Shown in pieces: positions 52,287-61,777 of a stretch of DNA of 64,000 bases. Below the pieces are notes generated by a model, which was not told where the DNA came from, searched no databases, and saw only the letters and a program-made list of their open reading frames with translations. Within the stretch, counting starts at the first letter, position 1. The number at the start of each line of letters is the position of its first letter. The translations under genes were made by a program, and so were the position numbers. Source of the DNA: Ruminococcus sp. (lineage in GTDB: Bacteria; Bacillota; Clostridia; Oscillospirales; Ruminococcaceae); contig JAFXVY010000113.1 in assembly GCA_017534595.1 (NCBI GenBank), positions 62,001 to 126,000 on the forward strand, in the 5' to 3' direction.

Positions 52287-52923
52287 AAGCAAAAAGAAAA
52301 AGCGTAAGAAAAAGGGCAAGAAGCACACCGTCCTGATAATCGTTATCGCTGCTGTAATGGCGGTGATCGTGCTGCTGTGCATCGTGTTCAAGGACAAGAT
52401 CGCAGAAAAGCTCAGCGACTACGGCCCCAACATCTTCATGACCACTGACTATGAGGAGTACGTTCTCAAATATGCGAAGGAAAACGACTTCGACCCGAGG
52501 TTCGTCTTTGCGATTATCAACACCGAGAGCCACTTCAACCCCAAGGCGACCTCCGATGTGGGTGCCCGTGGACTCATGCAGATCATGGAGGAAGCCTACA
52601 ACTGGATCAAGTTCCGGAAGAACGACGAACGTGTACACACCTTTGACGATATGTACGACCCGGAGCTCAATATAGAATACGGAACTTTCCTGCTCAAATA
52701 CCTCTATGACAAGTTCGATCATTCCTACGAGCTGACGGCTGCGGCCTATCACGGCGGCATGAATGCAGTTGACAAGTGGATAAGCGACGGGACCGTTGAC
52801 CCACAGAATTTCAAGCTCGAGGATGTACCGTCAAGCGTGACCTCAAATTACATATATAAAGTAATGAAGGCGTATAATAAATACAAAGATAAATTGGAGG
52901 GCGATCTAAACTATGAAGGCTGA
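52273..52923 (+). CDS. Membrane-anchored lytic transglycosylase (SLT)
   Basis: The 216-residue product has a Lys-rich N-terminus, a membrane segment (about residues 18-38), and an SLT/GH23 domain with catalytic Glu in AIINTESHFNPKA and GLMQIM, then AAYHGG. It cleaves peptidoglycan outside the membrane. It overlaps the aminopeptidase gene by 11 bp. Confidence 0.92.
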   Translation: MAQTKSKKKKRKKKGKKHTVLIIVIAAVMAVIVLLCIVFKDKIAEKLSDYGPNIFMTTDYEEYVLKYAKENDFDPRFVFAIINTESHFNPKATSDVGARGLMQIMEEAYNWIKFRKNDERVHTFDDMYDPELNIEYGTFLLKYLYDKFDHSYELTAAAYHGGMNAVDKWISDGTVDPQNFKLEDVPSSVTSNYIYKVMKAYNKYKDKLEGDLNYEG

Positions 52924-54319
52924 AAAGAAAACAACCGGTGAACAGCTTGCGGACAAGCTGCTCTCAAATCACAAGCACGCAGGTCTCCTGCTCGAGGATG
53001 AGGAGATAAAGACTGCGTTCGAATTCTGCGAGGACTACAAGAGCTACCTCGACACTGCCAAGACAGAGCGCGAGTCTGTCATTGAGACAGTAAGGCTCGC
53101 TCAGGCTGCCGGCTTCAAGGAGTTCGTAAGAGGTAAGAAATACAAGGCGGGCGAGAAATTTTACTTTGTCAACAGGGGCAAGGCGGTCATTCTCGGCGTA
53201 ATGGGCAAGCTGCCTCTCGACAGCGGCATAAGGCTCGCTGCGGCTCATATCGACTCCCCGAGGCTCGATCTCAAGCAGAACCCTCTTTATGAGGATATGG
53301 AGTTCGCGCTTTTCAAGACCCATTACTACGGAGGCATCAAGAAATATCAGTGGGCGGCGATACCCCTTTCGCTTCACGGTGTTGTTATCAAAGCTGACGG
53401 CGAGGCTGTAACGGTTAACATCGGCGAAGACGACAACGATCCTATCTTCTGCGTGACCGACCTGCTCCCTCACCTTGCTCAGCAACAGATGAAGCGTACC
53501 CCCGCCGAGCTTATCAAGGGCGAGGAGCTCAATCTGCTCATCGGTTCTATGCCCTTCAAGGATGACAAAGTCTCCAAGAAGGTCAAGCTCAATATTATGT
53601 CGATGCTCAACGAGAAATACGGCATTGTAGAAGACGACTTCATGTCGGCGGAGCTTGAGATCGTACCGCAGTTCAAGGCGAGAGACCTCGGCTTTGACAG
53701 GAGCATGATCGGCGCCTACGGCCAGGATGACAGCTCCTGCGCTTATACCGCGCTCAAGGCGATACTCGATACCAAAAAGCCGCAGCACACCTGCCTGACC
53801 TGCCTCACCGACAAGGAAGAGACCGGCAGCGACGGCAACACCGGCCTCAACAGCTCCTATCTCGCGTACTTCATTGACGATCTTGCAAGAGCTTACGGGC
53901 TCTGCGGTCACAATGTGATCTCGGCCTCCGAGTGCCTGTCGGCGGACGTCAACTCCGGCGTAGACCCCACATTCTCCGATGTCACCGAGAACATGAACGC
54001 CTCCAAGCTCAACTACGGCGTTGTTGCGACAAAGTTCACCGGTGCAAGGGGTAAGTCCGGCACCAGCGACGCTTCGGCTGAATTCGTCGGAAGAGTAAGA
54101 AAGCTCTTCGATGAGAACGGCGTCATCTGGCAGACCGGTGAGCTCGGCAAGGTAGACCTCGGCGGCGGCGGAACGGTAGCGCAGTTTATAGCCAACCTTG
54201 ATATGGACGTTATCGACGTGGGCGTACCCGTGCTCTGTATGCACGCTCCCCTCGAGGTAACGGCAAAGCTTGATATCTATATGGCCTACAAGGCATTCAC
54301 CGTATTCTTCAAGGACTGA
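52913..54319 (+). CDS. M18 family aminopeptidase
   Basis: The 468-residue zinc enzyme has AAHIDSPRLDLK with a metal His/Asp near residues 106-110, DKEETGSDGNTG with the catalytic Glu region, and a late CMHAPLE His. It removes N-terminal residues from peptides in the cytoplasm. It is the last gene of the prfA operon. Confidence 0.93.
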   Translation: MKAEKKTTGEQLADKLLSNHKHAGLLLEDEEIKTAFEFCEDYKSYLDTAKTERESVIETVRLAQAAGFKEFVRGKKYKAGEKFYFVNRGKAVILGVMGKLPLDSGIRLAAAHIDSPRLDLKQNPLYEDMEFALFKTHYYGGIKKYQWAAIPLSLHGVVIKADGEAVTVNIGEDDNDPIFCVTDLLPHLAQQQMKRTPAELIKGEELNLLIGSMPFKDDKVSKKVKLNIMSMLNEKYGIVEDDFMSAELEIVPQFKARDLGFDRSMIGAYGQDDSSCAYTALKAILDTKKPQHTCLTCLTDKEETGSDGNTGLNSSYLAYFIDDLARAYGLCGHNVISASECLSADVNSGVDPTFSDVTENMNASKLNYGVVATKFTGARGKSGTSDASAEFVGRVRKLFDENGVIWQTGELGKVDLGGGGTVAQFIANLDMDVIDVGVPVLCMHAPLEVTAKLDIYMAYKAFTVFFKD

Positions 54320-54334
54320 TAATCAAATAAAACA

Positions 54335-54380
54335 CCGCCTGCGGACGGGGCAAGGCCCCATTTCCGCAGGCGGCTTTTTT
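54335..54380 (+). terminator. Terminator of the prfA operon
   Basis: CCGCCTGCGGA pairs with TCCGCAGGCGG, with an inner GGGG/CCCC stem, then CTTTTTT. Confidence 0.9.
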
Positions 54381-54400
54381 ATGCCCTGCCGTACAGATAC

Positions 54401-54445
54401 CGACAGTAAATATCGACAGATTTGTCACCGGATCCGGGGTATAAT
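54401..54445 (+). promoter_or_regulatory. spoIIG-like promoter with 0A-like boxes
   Basis: TCGACA (54413-54418) lies 21 bp upstream of TATAAT (54440-54445), and CCGACA lies 12 bp further upstream. TTCGACA is the reverse form of the Spo0A box, and the B. subtilis spoIIG promoter has a 22-bp spacer. So this looks like a Spo0A-activated sigma-A promoter. Confidence 0.65.
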
Positions 54446-54466
54446 AATACTCGGGAGGCGGGTGCG

Positions 54467-55294
54467 ATGAAGATATATCTCGATATGCTGTTTCTGAGCA
54501 ACTTCATTCTCACGGCTGTGACGCTTTCACTGCTCGCCAGACTGACACATTCAAAGCTTTCACGCAAACACGCCGCGGCTGGATGCGCGGTAGGCAGCCT
54601 GTCATCGCTCGTTATCGTACTTGCTCCCGAGAGCTTCGGCGAATCGCTGCTCATAACGCTTTTCAAGCTCGGCGCGGTCTGCCTGACAGTCCGCATAGCC
54701 TGCGGGAAGCTTAGCGCTCCCCTGCTGCGCGACAGGATACTCATTTACATAACGATAAACGTGATCTTCGGCGGCTGCTGTATAGCTCTCTGGGATCTTT
54801 TCGGCGGGGATGTTATCACCGTAAAGAACTGCACCGTCTGCTTCAACGTGCCGCTGCACACGCTTATGATCTGTGTTTCGGGAGCTTACCTGCTGCTTTG
54901 GATCTACGACAGGCGTGTGTCACGCTGCAGGGAACGAAAAGGAGTTTTCAGCGCGGTGTATTCCTGCGGCGACAGGAGCATAAGTATGCCGGCGGTCAGC
55001 GACACCGGAAATCTGCTGACCGATAATTTCAGCGGTGAGCCGGTTATTATATTCAAGAGCAGGAGGCTGTACGAATATTTCGGGCTCGACAGCGAACAGA
55101 GCTACGCCGTGAACGGCTTTCACCTGATACCCTTTGAAACGGTCAGCGGACGCGGGCTGATACCGGTGACGCTGCGCGGCGAGGTCACGATACATTCCTC
55201 CGACGGTATGGCAAAGGCGGTAAGATGCGCGGTAGGCATCCTTGACAGCACAGGCGGCGAGCGGGCGATCTTCGACCCGAAGCTGCTTATTTAA
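54467..55294 (+). CDS. spoIIGA: Sigma-E processing peptidase SpoIIGA
   Basis: The ~275-residue product (start MKIYLDMLFLSNFIL, after GGGAGG) has five membrane segments and a C-terminal aspartic-protease-like domain with DTGN (SMPAVSDTGNLL). It cleaves pro-sigma-E, encoded 15 bp downstream. Confidence 0.93.
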   Translation: MKIYLDMLFLSNFILTAVTLSLLARLTHSKLSRKHAAAGCAVGSLSSLVIVLAPESFGESLLITLFKLGAVCLTVRIACGKLSAPLLRDRILIYITINVIFGGCCIALWDLFGGDVITVKNCTVCFNVPLHTLMICVSGAYLLLWIYDRRVSRCRERKGVFSAVYSCGDRSISMPAVSDTGNLLTDNFSGEPVIIFKSRRLYEYFGLDSEQSYAVNGFHLIPFETVSGRGLIPVTLRGEVTIHSSDGMAKAVRCAVGILDSTGGERAIFDPKLLI

Positions 55295-55309
55295 GAAAGA
55301 AGGCAGAGC

Positions 55310-56020
55310 ATGATACTGACATATATGATAGAGAAGCTGAAAAGAGCCTGTGTCTTTCTGATCTCGGAGGATGCGGTCAACTACATCAACGGAACAGATT
55401 CCCTGCCGCCTCCCCTCGACCCTGCAGAGGAACGGCGGGTCATCGAGCTGATACAGACAGAGCCAGACAAAGCCAGGGATCTGCTGATCGTACATAATCT
55501 GCGGCTGGTTGTATATATCTCAAAGAAGTTTGAGTCTACGGGCGTGGGGCTCGAGGATCTGATCTCTATCGGGACTATCGGGCTGATCAAGGCTGTCAAG
55601 ACCTTTTGCCCGGATAAGAAGATCAAGCTGGCCACCTACGCCTCCCGCTGCATCGAAAACGAGATACTGATGTTCCTTCGCAAGACGGCGCAGTACCGCA
55701 ACGAGATCTCGATAGACGAGCCGCTGAACATCGACTGGGACGGAAATGAGCTCCTTCTCTCCGACATCCTCGGCACTGATGACGATGTCGTCAACCGAGG
55801 TCTCGAAAACGAAGCCGACAAAGAACTCCTGCTGCGGGAGGTCAGCAGCCTTGCTGACCGTGAAAAACAGATCATGGAGCTTCGCTTCGGTCTCGGAGGC
55901 TGCCGTCCGCTGACACAGAAAGAGGTCGCCGACAAGCTGGGTATCTCGCAGTCCTACATAAGCAGGATCGAAAAACGTGTCCTGCGCTCGATGAAAGAAA
56001 ACCTTGAGAGCATAACATAA
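55310..56020 (+). CDS. sigE: Sporulation sigma factor E
   Basis: The 236-residue sigma-70 factor has an N-terminal pro-sequence (about 25 hydrophobic/charged residues before ISEDAVNYI), region 2 ([20 protein letters not shown]) and region 4 ([20 protein letters not shown]). It directs mother-cell genes such as spoIIIA. Unlike in B. subtilis, no sigG follows. Confidence 0.95.
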   Translation: MILTYMIEKLKRACVFLISEDAVNYINGTDSLPPPLDPAEERRVIELIQTEPDKARDLLIVHNLRLVVYISKKFESTGVGLEDLISIGTIGLIKAVKTFCPDKKIKLATYASRCIENEILMFLRKTAQYRNEISIDEPLNIDWDGNELLLSDILGTDDDVVNRGLENEADKELLLREVSSLADREKQIMELRFGLGGCRPLTQKEVADKLGISQSYISRIEKRVLRSMKENLESIT

Positions 56021-56025
56021 AAAAC

Positions 56026-56054
56026 CACCCGAAGCGATCCTGCCGCTTCGGGTG
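56026..56054. terminator. Terminator after sigE
   Basis: CACCCGAAGCG pairs with CGCTTCGGGTG over a 7-nt loop. The A-run before and T-rich bases after serve both convergent genes. Confidence 0.85.
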
Positions 56055-56058
56055 ATAT

Positions 56059-56823
56059 TTATTTGGCCTTGAATGACGACATATATATGTCAAATCTGTT
56101 TTTATAGTTATTTCTGGAGTTTGCGTTGCAGACAAGTATCAGCACATAAACTCTGTTGTTCTCGGCAACGGCTCTTATATGACAGTATGCGAGCTCGTTG
56201 TTTGAGCCCATTATGTTGAATTTCAGCGTGTCGGAGGTGCGCTCGAATTCTTTATAGCTGCTCTGAGCGGAATAGGTATTCACCATATTGGAGATTATAT
56301 ATTCCGGGTACTCGGAGAGCTTCATAACGCCGCCCTCTTTCGGGACCTCATATGAGACGGCATAGGCGAACCTTACACTTCTGCTTTCAAGCTCCCCTGC
56401 TTTTTCGTAGCCTGACTGACCCGTTCCGAGTATTGTCGATACAAATAAGCTTCCGCTGTCTTTTTTCATGCCGTAGGGCAGCTTTATCGCGAAGTAGTCA
56501 AGATCGTATTTCTTGTTGCCGAACATCGAGAAGAAAACCGTAACGAATGCCACGATCACAAGCATCACAACAGCTACGATCACAACGCGCTTTCTGTTTG
56601 CCGAAGCAAGCCTCGGCGTTATCCGGAGATAGTTCGGCTGCTGATAAATTGGGGTGTTAATGCCCTGCGGATAGGGCTGCATGGGAGTCTGTCTCTGCGG
56701 TACAAAATTTCCCGACGGAGCACCGGCTCCGTCGGGAATTGAATCATCACGTAAATAGTTTCCGCAGCCGGGACAGGTCCTGTCATTTCCGAAGAACTCG
56801 GTTCCGCACAACGGACACCTCAT
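56059..56823 (-). CDS. Zinc-ribbon membrane protein, unknown
   Basis: The 254-residue product has an N-terminal zinc ribbon (CPLCG and CPGCG within 21 residues), a Pro/Gln-rich linker, a membrane segment (about 75-97) and an extracellular ~150-residue domain without recognised motifs. The start overlaps the pnp stop codon by 1 bp. Confidence 0.8.
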   Translation of the reverse strand: MRCPLCGTEFFGNDRTCPGCGNYLRDDSIPDGAGAPSGNFVPQRQTPMQPYPQGINTPIYQQPNYLRITPRLASANRKRVVIVAVVMLVIVAFVTVFFSMFGNKKYDLDYFAIKLPYGMKKDSGSLFVSTILGTGQSGYEKAGELESRSVRFAYAVSYEVPKEGGVMKLSEYPEYIISNMVNTYSAQSSYKEFERTSDTLKFNIMGSNNELAYCHIRAVAENNRVYVLILVCNANSRNNYKNRFDIYMSSFKAK

Positions 56824-58937
56824 TACTGACCCTTTCTCTTAGCCTCGATATCGGCAAGAGCGTCCTTGCGGGAGAGGTTGATCCTGCCCTGCGAATCGAT
56901 CTCCATTACCTTTACAACGACCTCATCGCCGATCTGTACAACGTCCTCTACCTTCTCAACTCTCTGCTTATCGAGCTTGGAGATGTGAACGAGTCCGTCC
57001 TTGCCGGGAGCGATCTCAACGAAGGCGCCGAAGTTCATGATGCGAACGACCTTGCCCTTGTAGATAGCACCGATCTCGGGATCGTTGGCGATAGTGTTGA
57101 TGATCGAGATTGCCTGCTGAGCCTTGTCGAGGTCGAGACCGGAAACGAATACGTTGCCGTCTTCCTCAATGTCGATCTTGACATCGCACTCTGCGCTGAT
57201 CTTCTGGATGACCTTTCCGCCGCTGCCGATGACCTCACGGATCTTGTCAACGGGAACCTTGGTGGTGAGCATCTTGGGAGCCCACTTGTTAACGGTAGCT
57301 CTGGGCTCGGGAATAGCCTTGAGCATGATCTCGTCAAGTATATAATCTCTGGCCTTGTGGGTCTTTGCAAAGGCCTCTCTGATGATGTCGGGCGTAAGGC
57401 CGTCAACCTTGATATCCACCTGGATAGCGGTGATACCATTCTTGGTGCCGCCTACCTTGAAGTCCATATCGCCGTAGAAGTCCTCAAGACCCTGAATGTC
57501 TACCATAGTCATCCAGCTGCCGTCGTCCTTGGTGATAAGGCCGCAGGAGATACCTGCAACGGGAGCCTTTATCGGCACGCCTGCATCCATAAGAGCGAGG
57601 GTCGAGCCGCAGATAGAACCCTGAGAGGTGGAACCGTTGGAGGAAAGCACCTCGGATACCATTCTGATAGCGTAGGGGAACTCCTCAACGGAGGGAATTA
57701 CGGGAACGAGAGCCTTTTCAGCGAGGGCGCCGTGACCGATCTCACGTCTGCCGGGGCCTCTGGAGGGCTTGGTCTCGCCTACGGAATAGCTGGGGAAGTT
57801 GTAGTGGTGGATGTACCTCTTGGACTCTTCCTCATCGAGGCCGTCGAGGCGCTGAGCGTCGCTTACGGGGCCGAGAGTACAGATAGTCATTACCTGAGTC
57901 TGACCTCTGGTGAACAGGCCGCAGCCGTGAACTCTGGGCAGGAAGCCTACCTCAGCAGCAAGAGGTCTGATCTCGTCGATGCCTCTGCCGTCAACACGCT
58001 TGCCGTTGTAGAGCCAGTCTCTTACGATGATCTTCTGGAGCTTGTACATGACCTCGCCGATGATAGTAGGCAGGTTCTCGTACTTCTCGGTGAACTTCTC
58101 AAGGATAGCGTCAGTGATGGGCTGGAGCCTTGCATCACGGATGTTCTTGTCATCGGTATCGAGAGCAAACTTGATCTGATCGCCGAACTCGGCCATCATC
58201 TCGTCGAGCATATCGTGATCGAGCTCCATGGACTCGAAGGTGAACTTGGGCTTGCCGATCTGAGCCTTGATGTCGTTGATGAAGGAAACCATCTTCTTGA
58301 TCTCCTCATGACCGAGAAGGATAGCCTCAAGCATCCTGTCGTCGGGGACTTCATCGGCACCGGCCTCGATCATAACGATCTTCTCCATAGAGCCTGCAAC
58401 GGTGAGGTTGAGGTGATTCCTGGATCTCTGCTCAAGTGTGGGGTTGAGCACGAGCTCGTCGTCTACGAGACCGACACTGATACCGGCGATAGGGCCGTTC
58501 CAGGGAATATCGGAGATCGAGATAGCGATAGAGGTAGCGATCATGCCTGCGATCTCGGGCGAGCAGTCAGGGTCAACGGAAAGAACAGTCATAACTACCG
58601 AAACATCATTTCTCATGTCCTTGGGGAACAGAGGCCTGATCGGACGGTCAACCATTCTCGAGGTAAGTATAGCCTTCTCGGTGGGCTTGCCCTCTCTCTT
58701 CATGAACGAGCCGGGGATCTTGCCTACGGAGTAAAGTCTCTCCTCATAATCAACGGAGAGCGGGAAAAAGTCAATGCCCTCTCTGGGCTTGGGGGATGCG
58801 GTAACGTTAGCCATAACTACGGTCTCGCCGTATCTTACCCAGCACGAACCGTTGGCGAGCTGAGCGGCTTTGCCGGTCTCAACGATAAAGGGTCTGCCGG
58901 CGTAGGTAGTTTCAAACTTCCTGTAATTCTCAAACAT
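56823..58937 (-). CDS. pnp: Polynucleotide phosphorylase
   Basis: The 704-residue exoribonuclease has two RNase PH domains (second with GRGIDEIRPL and PRVHGCGLFTRGQTQ), a KH domain (IREVIGSGGKVIQKI) and an S1 domain (GLVHISKL). The start MFENYRKFET, with AGGAGGAG upstream, is preferred to a 26-residue extension that falls in the leader hairpin. It follows rpsO, its usual partner. Confidence 0.96.
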   Translation of the reverse strand: MFENYRKFETTYAGRPFIVETGKAAQLANGSCWVRYGETVVMANVTASPKPREGIDFFPLSVDYEERLYSVGKIPGSFMKREGKPTEKAILTSRMVDRPIRPLFPKDMRNDVSVVMTVLSVDPDCSPEIAGMIATSIAISISDIPWNGPIAGISVGLVDDELVLNPTLEQRSRNHLNLTVAGSMEKIVMIEAGADEVPDDRMLEAILLGHEEIKKMVSFINDIKAQIGKPKFTFESMELDHDMLDEMMAEFGDQIKFALDTDDKNIRDARLQPITDAILEKFTEKYENLPTIIGEVMYKLQKIIVRDWLYNGKRVDGRGIDEIRPLAAEVGFLPRVHGCGLFTRGQTQVMTICTLGPVSDAQRLDGLDEEESKRYIHHYNFPSYSVGETKPSRGPGRREIGHGALAEKALVPVIPSVEEFPYAIRMVSEVLSSNGSTSQGSICGSTLALMDAGVPIKAPVAGISCGLITKDDGSWMTMVDIQGLEDFYGDMDFKVGGTKNGITAIQVDIKVDGLTPDIIREAFAKTHKARDYILDEIMLKAIPEPRATVNKWAPKMLTTKVPVDKIREVIGSGGKVIQKISAECDVKIDIEEDGNVFVSGLDLDKAQQAISIINTIANDPEIGAIYKGKVVRIMNFGAFVEIAPGKDGLVHISKLDKQRVEKVEDVVQIGDEVVVKVMEIDSQGRINLSRKDALADIEAKRKGQ

Positions 58938-58977
58938 ACTGAAAACTCCTCCTGATATATTTTTTACAGGTGAGCCA

Positions 58978-59034
58978 TTAGCAATAAACAGATACCGCGA
59001 AGCAAGCTCCCTCACGGGATCTGTTTAATGCTAA
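58978..59034 (-). promoter_or_regulatory. Long hairpin in the pnp leader
   Basis: 58978-58997 pairs with 59015-59034 over 20 bp with two mismatches and a 17-nt loop, 41 nt upstream of the pnp ATG. In E. coli a pnp leader hairpin is cut by RNase III for autoregulation; this could be similar. Confidence 0.6.
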
Positions 59035-59062
59035 CTGACCACCCGTATTTTACTGAAATAAA

Positions 59063-59103
59063 CACCAAAAGGCAGTGGCGCATTCAGCGCCTCTGCCTTG
59101 GTG
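59063..59103 (-). terminator. Stem-loop after rpsO
   Basis: CACCAA/TTGGTG, GGCAG/CTGCC and GGCGC/GCGCC form one interrupted stem. On the minus strand it is followed by TTTATTTC, a partial terminator between rpsO and pnp. Confidence 0.6.
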
Positions 59104-59112
59104 TACAAAAGA

Positions 59113-59379
59113 TTACTTACGGATGCCGAGCTTCTCGATAACAGCTCTGTATCTTTCGATATCCTTCTTCTTGAGGTAGCCGAGAAGATTTCTTCTCTTA
59201 CCTACCATCTTCAGAAGACCTCTTCTGGAGTGATGATCCTTCTTGTTGGTCTTAAGGTGCTCGGTAAGGTCGTTGATCCTTCTGGTGAGGATAGCGATCT
59301 GCACCTCGGGAGAACCGGTGTCGTTCTCATGCGTTCTGTTAGCTTCGATAACAGCTGTCTTTTCGTCTTTTCTGAGCAT
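59113..59379 (-). CDS. rpsO: Ribosomal protein S15
   Basis: The 88-residue product has [43 protein letters not shown] and the usual length. It binds 16S rRNA in the platform. It has a structured leader and is followed by pnp. Confidence 0.97.
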   Translation of the reverse strand: MLRKDEKTAVIEANRTHENDTGSPEVQIAILTRRINDLTEHLKTNKKDHHSRRGLLKMVGKRRNLLGYLKKKDIERYRAVIEKLGIRK

Positions 59380-59409
59380 TTTTTTCGTACCTCTTTCAAA
59401 AATATTTTT

Positions 59410-59468
59410 CCGCAGCCGAAGGATATGGCAGGTAGCTTTCCCGTTCGGGCTTTACCCATATTCTGCGG
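59410..59468 (-). promoter_or_regulatory. Structured rpsO leader (candidate S15 autoregulatory site)
   Basis: CCGCAG (59410-59415) pairs with CTGCGG (59463-59468), ATATGG with CCATAT (59423-59428/59456-59461), and CCCG with CGGG (59440-59449). This is a branched or bulged structure ~30 nt upstream of the S15 start. S15 represses itself through leader RNA in many bacteria. Confidence 0.55.
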
Positions 59469-59500
59469 CAGGGATACGCTGCCTCAAACACAGCTATATT

Positions 59501-59529
59501 ATTATACTATATTATTTGAGCTTTGTAAA
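59501..59529 (-). promoter_or_regulatory. rpsO promoter
   Basis: On the minus strand TTTACA (59524-59529), 17 bp, TATAAT (59501-59506), giving a leader of ~115 nt. Confidence 0.7.
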
Positions 59530-59585
59530 TAGAATTCACAGATATTTTACATTTGTTCAAAAGCTTTTCCGTCACCGGACAGCTG

Positions 59586-60509
59586 TCAGGTGTGCAGGAA
59601 CAGCTTGTTCCAGGCAGAACGCTGCTTGGTGTCCTCGGGAGCCGGCTCCGTCCCGGGAAGCAGACCGTGATGAGCCTTGGCAGCGGTGAGAGTATTCTGC
59701 ATGAGCATGGCGATGGTCATGGGCCCCACTCCACCGGGAACGGGAGTGATAAAGCCGGCCTTGTCCTTGCAGTTCTCAAAATCCACGTCTCCGCAGAGCT
59801 TGCCGTTCTCGTCGCGGTTCATGCCGACGTCTATAACAACGGCTCCCTCCTTGATGTAGTCGGCGGTTATGATCTTGGGCTTTCCTACGGCAGCGACAAG
59901 TATATCCGCTCTGCTGGCTACCTCCTTGAGGTTCCTGGTCTTGGAGTGGCAGATCGTCACGGTGCCGCTCTTGTGGAGCAGCAGCATAGCCTGGGGCTTG
60001 CCCACGATATTGCTCCTGCCGATGACTACGCACTCCTTGCCGGCGATCTCGGTGCCTGTGGAGGCTATGAGCTCCATTACGCCTGCCGGTGTGCAGGGCA
60101 GGAAGCTGTAATCGCCGATCATTATCTTGCCGACATTTATCGGATGGAAGGCGTCAACGTCCTTGTCGGGAAGGATGTTGTTGATGATGACCTTGTCGTC
60201 AAGATGCTTGGGCAGCGGGAGCTGAACAAGTATGCCGTCGATCTTCGGGTCTGCGTTGAGCTTGTTCACAAGCTCGAGAAGCTCCTGCTCGGTAGTCTCG
60301 GCGGGCAGAGCGTACTCATAGGATGCGAAGCCGACCTCTTCACAGGCCTTTTTCTTGTTTCTCACATAGACCTTCGATGCCGGGTCGTCCCCGACGATCA
60401 CAACTGCAAGTCCGACCTCTATACCCTGCTCCTTGAGCTTTTCGGCCTCGACCCTGATCCTTTCCTTTACCTGTGCAGATACTGCCTTTCCGTCAATTAT
60501 CCTGCTCAT
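59586..60509 (-). CDS. folD: Methylenetetrahydrofolate dehydrogenase/cyclohydrolase
   Basis: The ~307-residue bifunctional enzyme (start [10 protein letters not shown]) has [13 protein letters not shown] with the catalytic Lys, VQLPLPKHL, the NADP-binding [10 protein letters not shown] and [12 protein letters not shown]. It interconverts methylene- and formyl-THF. It overlaps lgt by 17 bp. The upstream Arg/Lys-rich in-frame extension is an artefact of the lgt tail region. Confidence 0.95.
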   Translation of the reverse strand: MSRIIDGKAVSAQVKERIRVEAEKLKEQGIEVGLAVVIVGDDPASKVYVRNKKKACEEVGFASYEYALPAETTEQELLELVNKLNADPKIDGILVQLPLPKHLDDKVIINNILPDKDVDAFHPINVGKIMIGDYSFLPCTPAGVMELIASTGTEIAGKECVVIGRSNIVGKPQAMLLLHKSGTVTICHSKTRNLKEVASRADILVAAVGKPKIITADYIKEGAVVIDVGMNRDENGKLCGDVDFENCKDKAGFITPVPGGVGPMTIAMLMQNTLTAAKAHHGLLPGTEPAPEDTKQRSAWNKLFLHT

Positions 60510-61761
60510 CTTTGTTTTCCTCCTCAGCTTCTTCTTTATTTTCAGTTTCCTCCGACGCCTCATCTGGCTCGGAGACATCATCTGTCTGCTCGTCTTCATC
60601 CTCTGCAAGGATAGAGGTATAGTTCTCGGAGCTGCTCTTCTCTACTACGTTATCGGTGGGCTTGGCAGCGTGCTTGCCGTACTTCTCCTCGAGCTCCTTC
60701 TCAAGCTCGGAGGTATCCTCGCCGGCAGCCTTGGCTTCCTTGATCTTCCTGACAAGCTCCTTCTTGGCCTTGCGCCTTGAATCGTAGGCGTCATACTCCG
60801 CAAGCTGCGCCTTTGAAAGCTCTGTATCTACAAAAAGTTTGTAGTCATCGTTTCGCTTGGTAATGCTGCGGAACACGATTATGAGTATCACAGCAGCGGC
60901 AACGCTTGCACCGGCAACGAGCTGGGATACCTTGATGTTCATAAGGTAGAGCGAATCCGTTCTTGTGCTCTCGATGAAAAATCTACCGAGACCGTAGAGA
61001 CCCGCATACATCAGGAACACCTCACCGTCGAACTTCCTGTGCTTGAAGTAGAAGTGCAGGAACACGAACGCCAGCGCGCACCAGATCGACTCATACAGGA
61101 AGCATGGGTGTACGGGTGAATATCTGTCGAGCTCGGGGCAGTTGTCTGCGATATAGGTCAGAGTTGAGTTGCTGAACATACCCCAGGGAAGGTCGGTATT
61201 CGAGCCGAAGGCCTCTTGGTTGAAGAAGTTGCCCCAGCGCCCTATCGCCTGACCTATCAGGAAGCACGGCGCTACGACATCGAGCATCGCGGCAAGCTTG
61301 ATCTTTTTCAGTTTTATCACTATGCCTCCGACAAGCACGGCTCCTATTATACCGCCGTAGATCGCAAGTCCGCCGTCGCGGAAGCTGAAAAACTGAGTGA
61401 TCGACATATCGCTGTTGAACAGGATATAATAGAGTCTTGCGCCCGCGAGAGCTCCGACAAATCCGGCGATAACGCCGTCGGTAGCTCTGTCGGGGTCGAT
61501 ACCGGCCGAGCGCATCTTCTTAAAGCCGTAGAACATCGCAAGGAGTATGCCCACCGCGATAAGAAATCCGTACCAGTAGACCTTGAAGTTGATTCCGGGG
61601 ATGGTAAAGAATACCCTGTCGATCGAGAAACCCTCGGTAAAGATATTGTCGCTGCCCATATTCGGGAAGAATACCTTGTCCGGGTTGTTTCTGGCCTTCT
61701 GAACTATCTCGCTGTCAAGTGTCAGCGTTGACTGAGCCAATGTCTGCAATACTTGTGTCAT
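60493..61761 (-). CDS. lgt: Prolipoprotein diacylglyceryl transferase with acidic tail
   Basis: The 422-residue membrane enzyme lipidates lipobox cysteines. It has [12 protein letters not shown], the signature [17 protein letters not shown] and HPCFLYES. About 100 extra C-terminal residues form a Lys-rich helix and a Glu-rich tail, longer than usual Lgt (~270-300). The solute-binding lipoprotein at 46527 would be one substrate. Confidence 0.93.
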   Translation of the reverse strand: MTQVLQTLAQSTLTLDSEIVQKARNNPDKVFFPNMGSDNIFTEGFSIDRVFFTIPGINFKVYWYGFLIAVGILLAMFYGFKKMRSAGIDPDRATDGVIAGFVGALAGARLYYILFNSDMSITQFFSFRDGGLAIYGGIIGAVLVGGIVIKLKKIKLAAMLDVVAPCFLIGQAIGRWGNFFNQEAFGSNTDLPWGMFSNSTLTYIADNCPELDRYSPVHPCFLYESIWCALAFVFLHFYFKHRKFDGEVFLMYAGLYGLGRFFIESTRTDSLYLMNIKVSQLVAGASVAAAVILIIVFRSITKRNDDYKLFVDTELSKAQLAEYDAYDSRRKAKKELVRKIKEAKAAGEDTSELEKELEEKYGKHAAKPTDNVVEKSSSENYTSILAEDEDEQTDDVSEPDEASEETENKEEAEEENKDEQDN

Positions 61762-61777
61762 GATATGATCTTACCTT

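Noticed and set aside
56739..58955. 738-codon open frame antisense to pnp
   Set aside because: It mirrors the strongly conserved pnp coding sequence; its product is low-complexity and has no family features.
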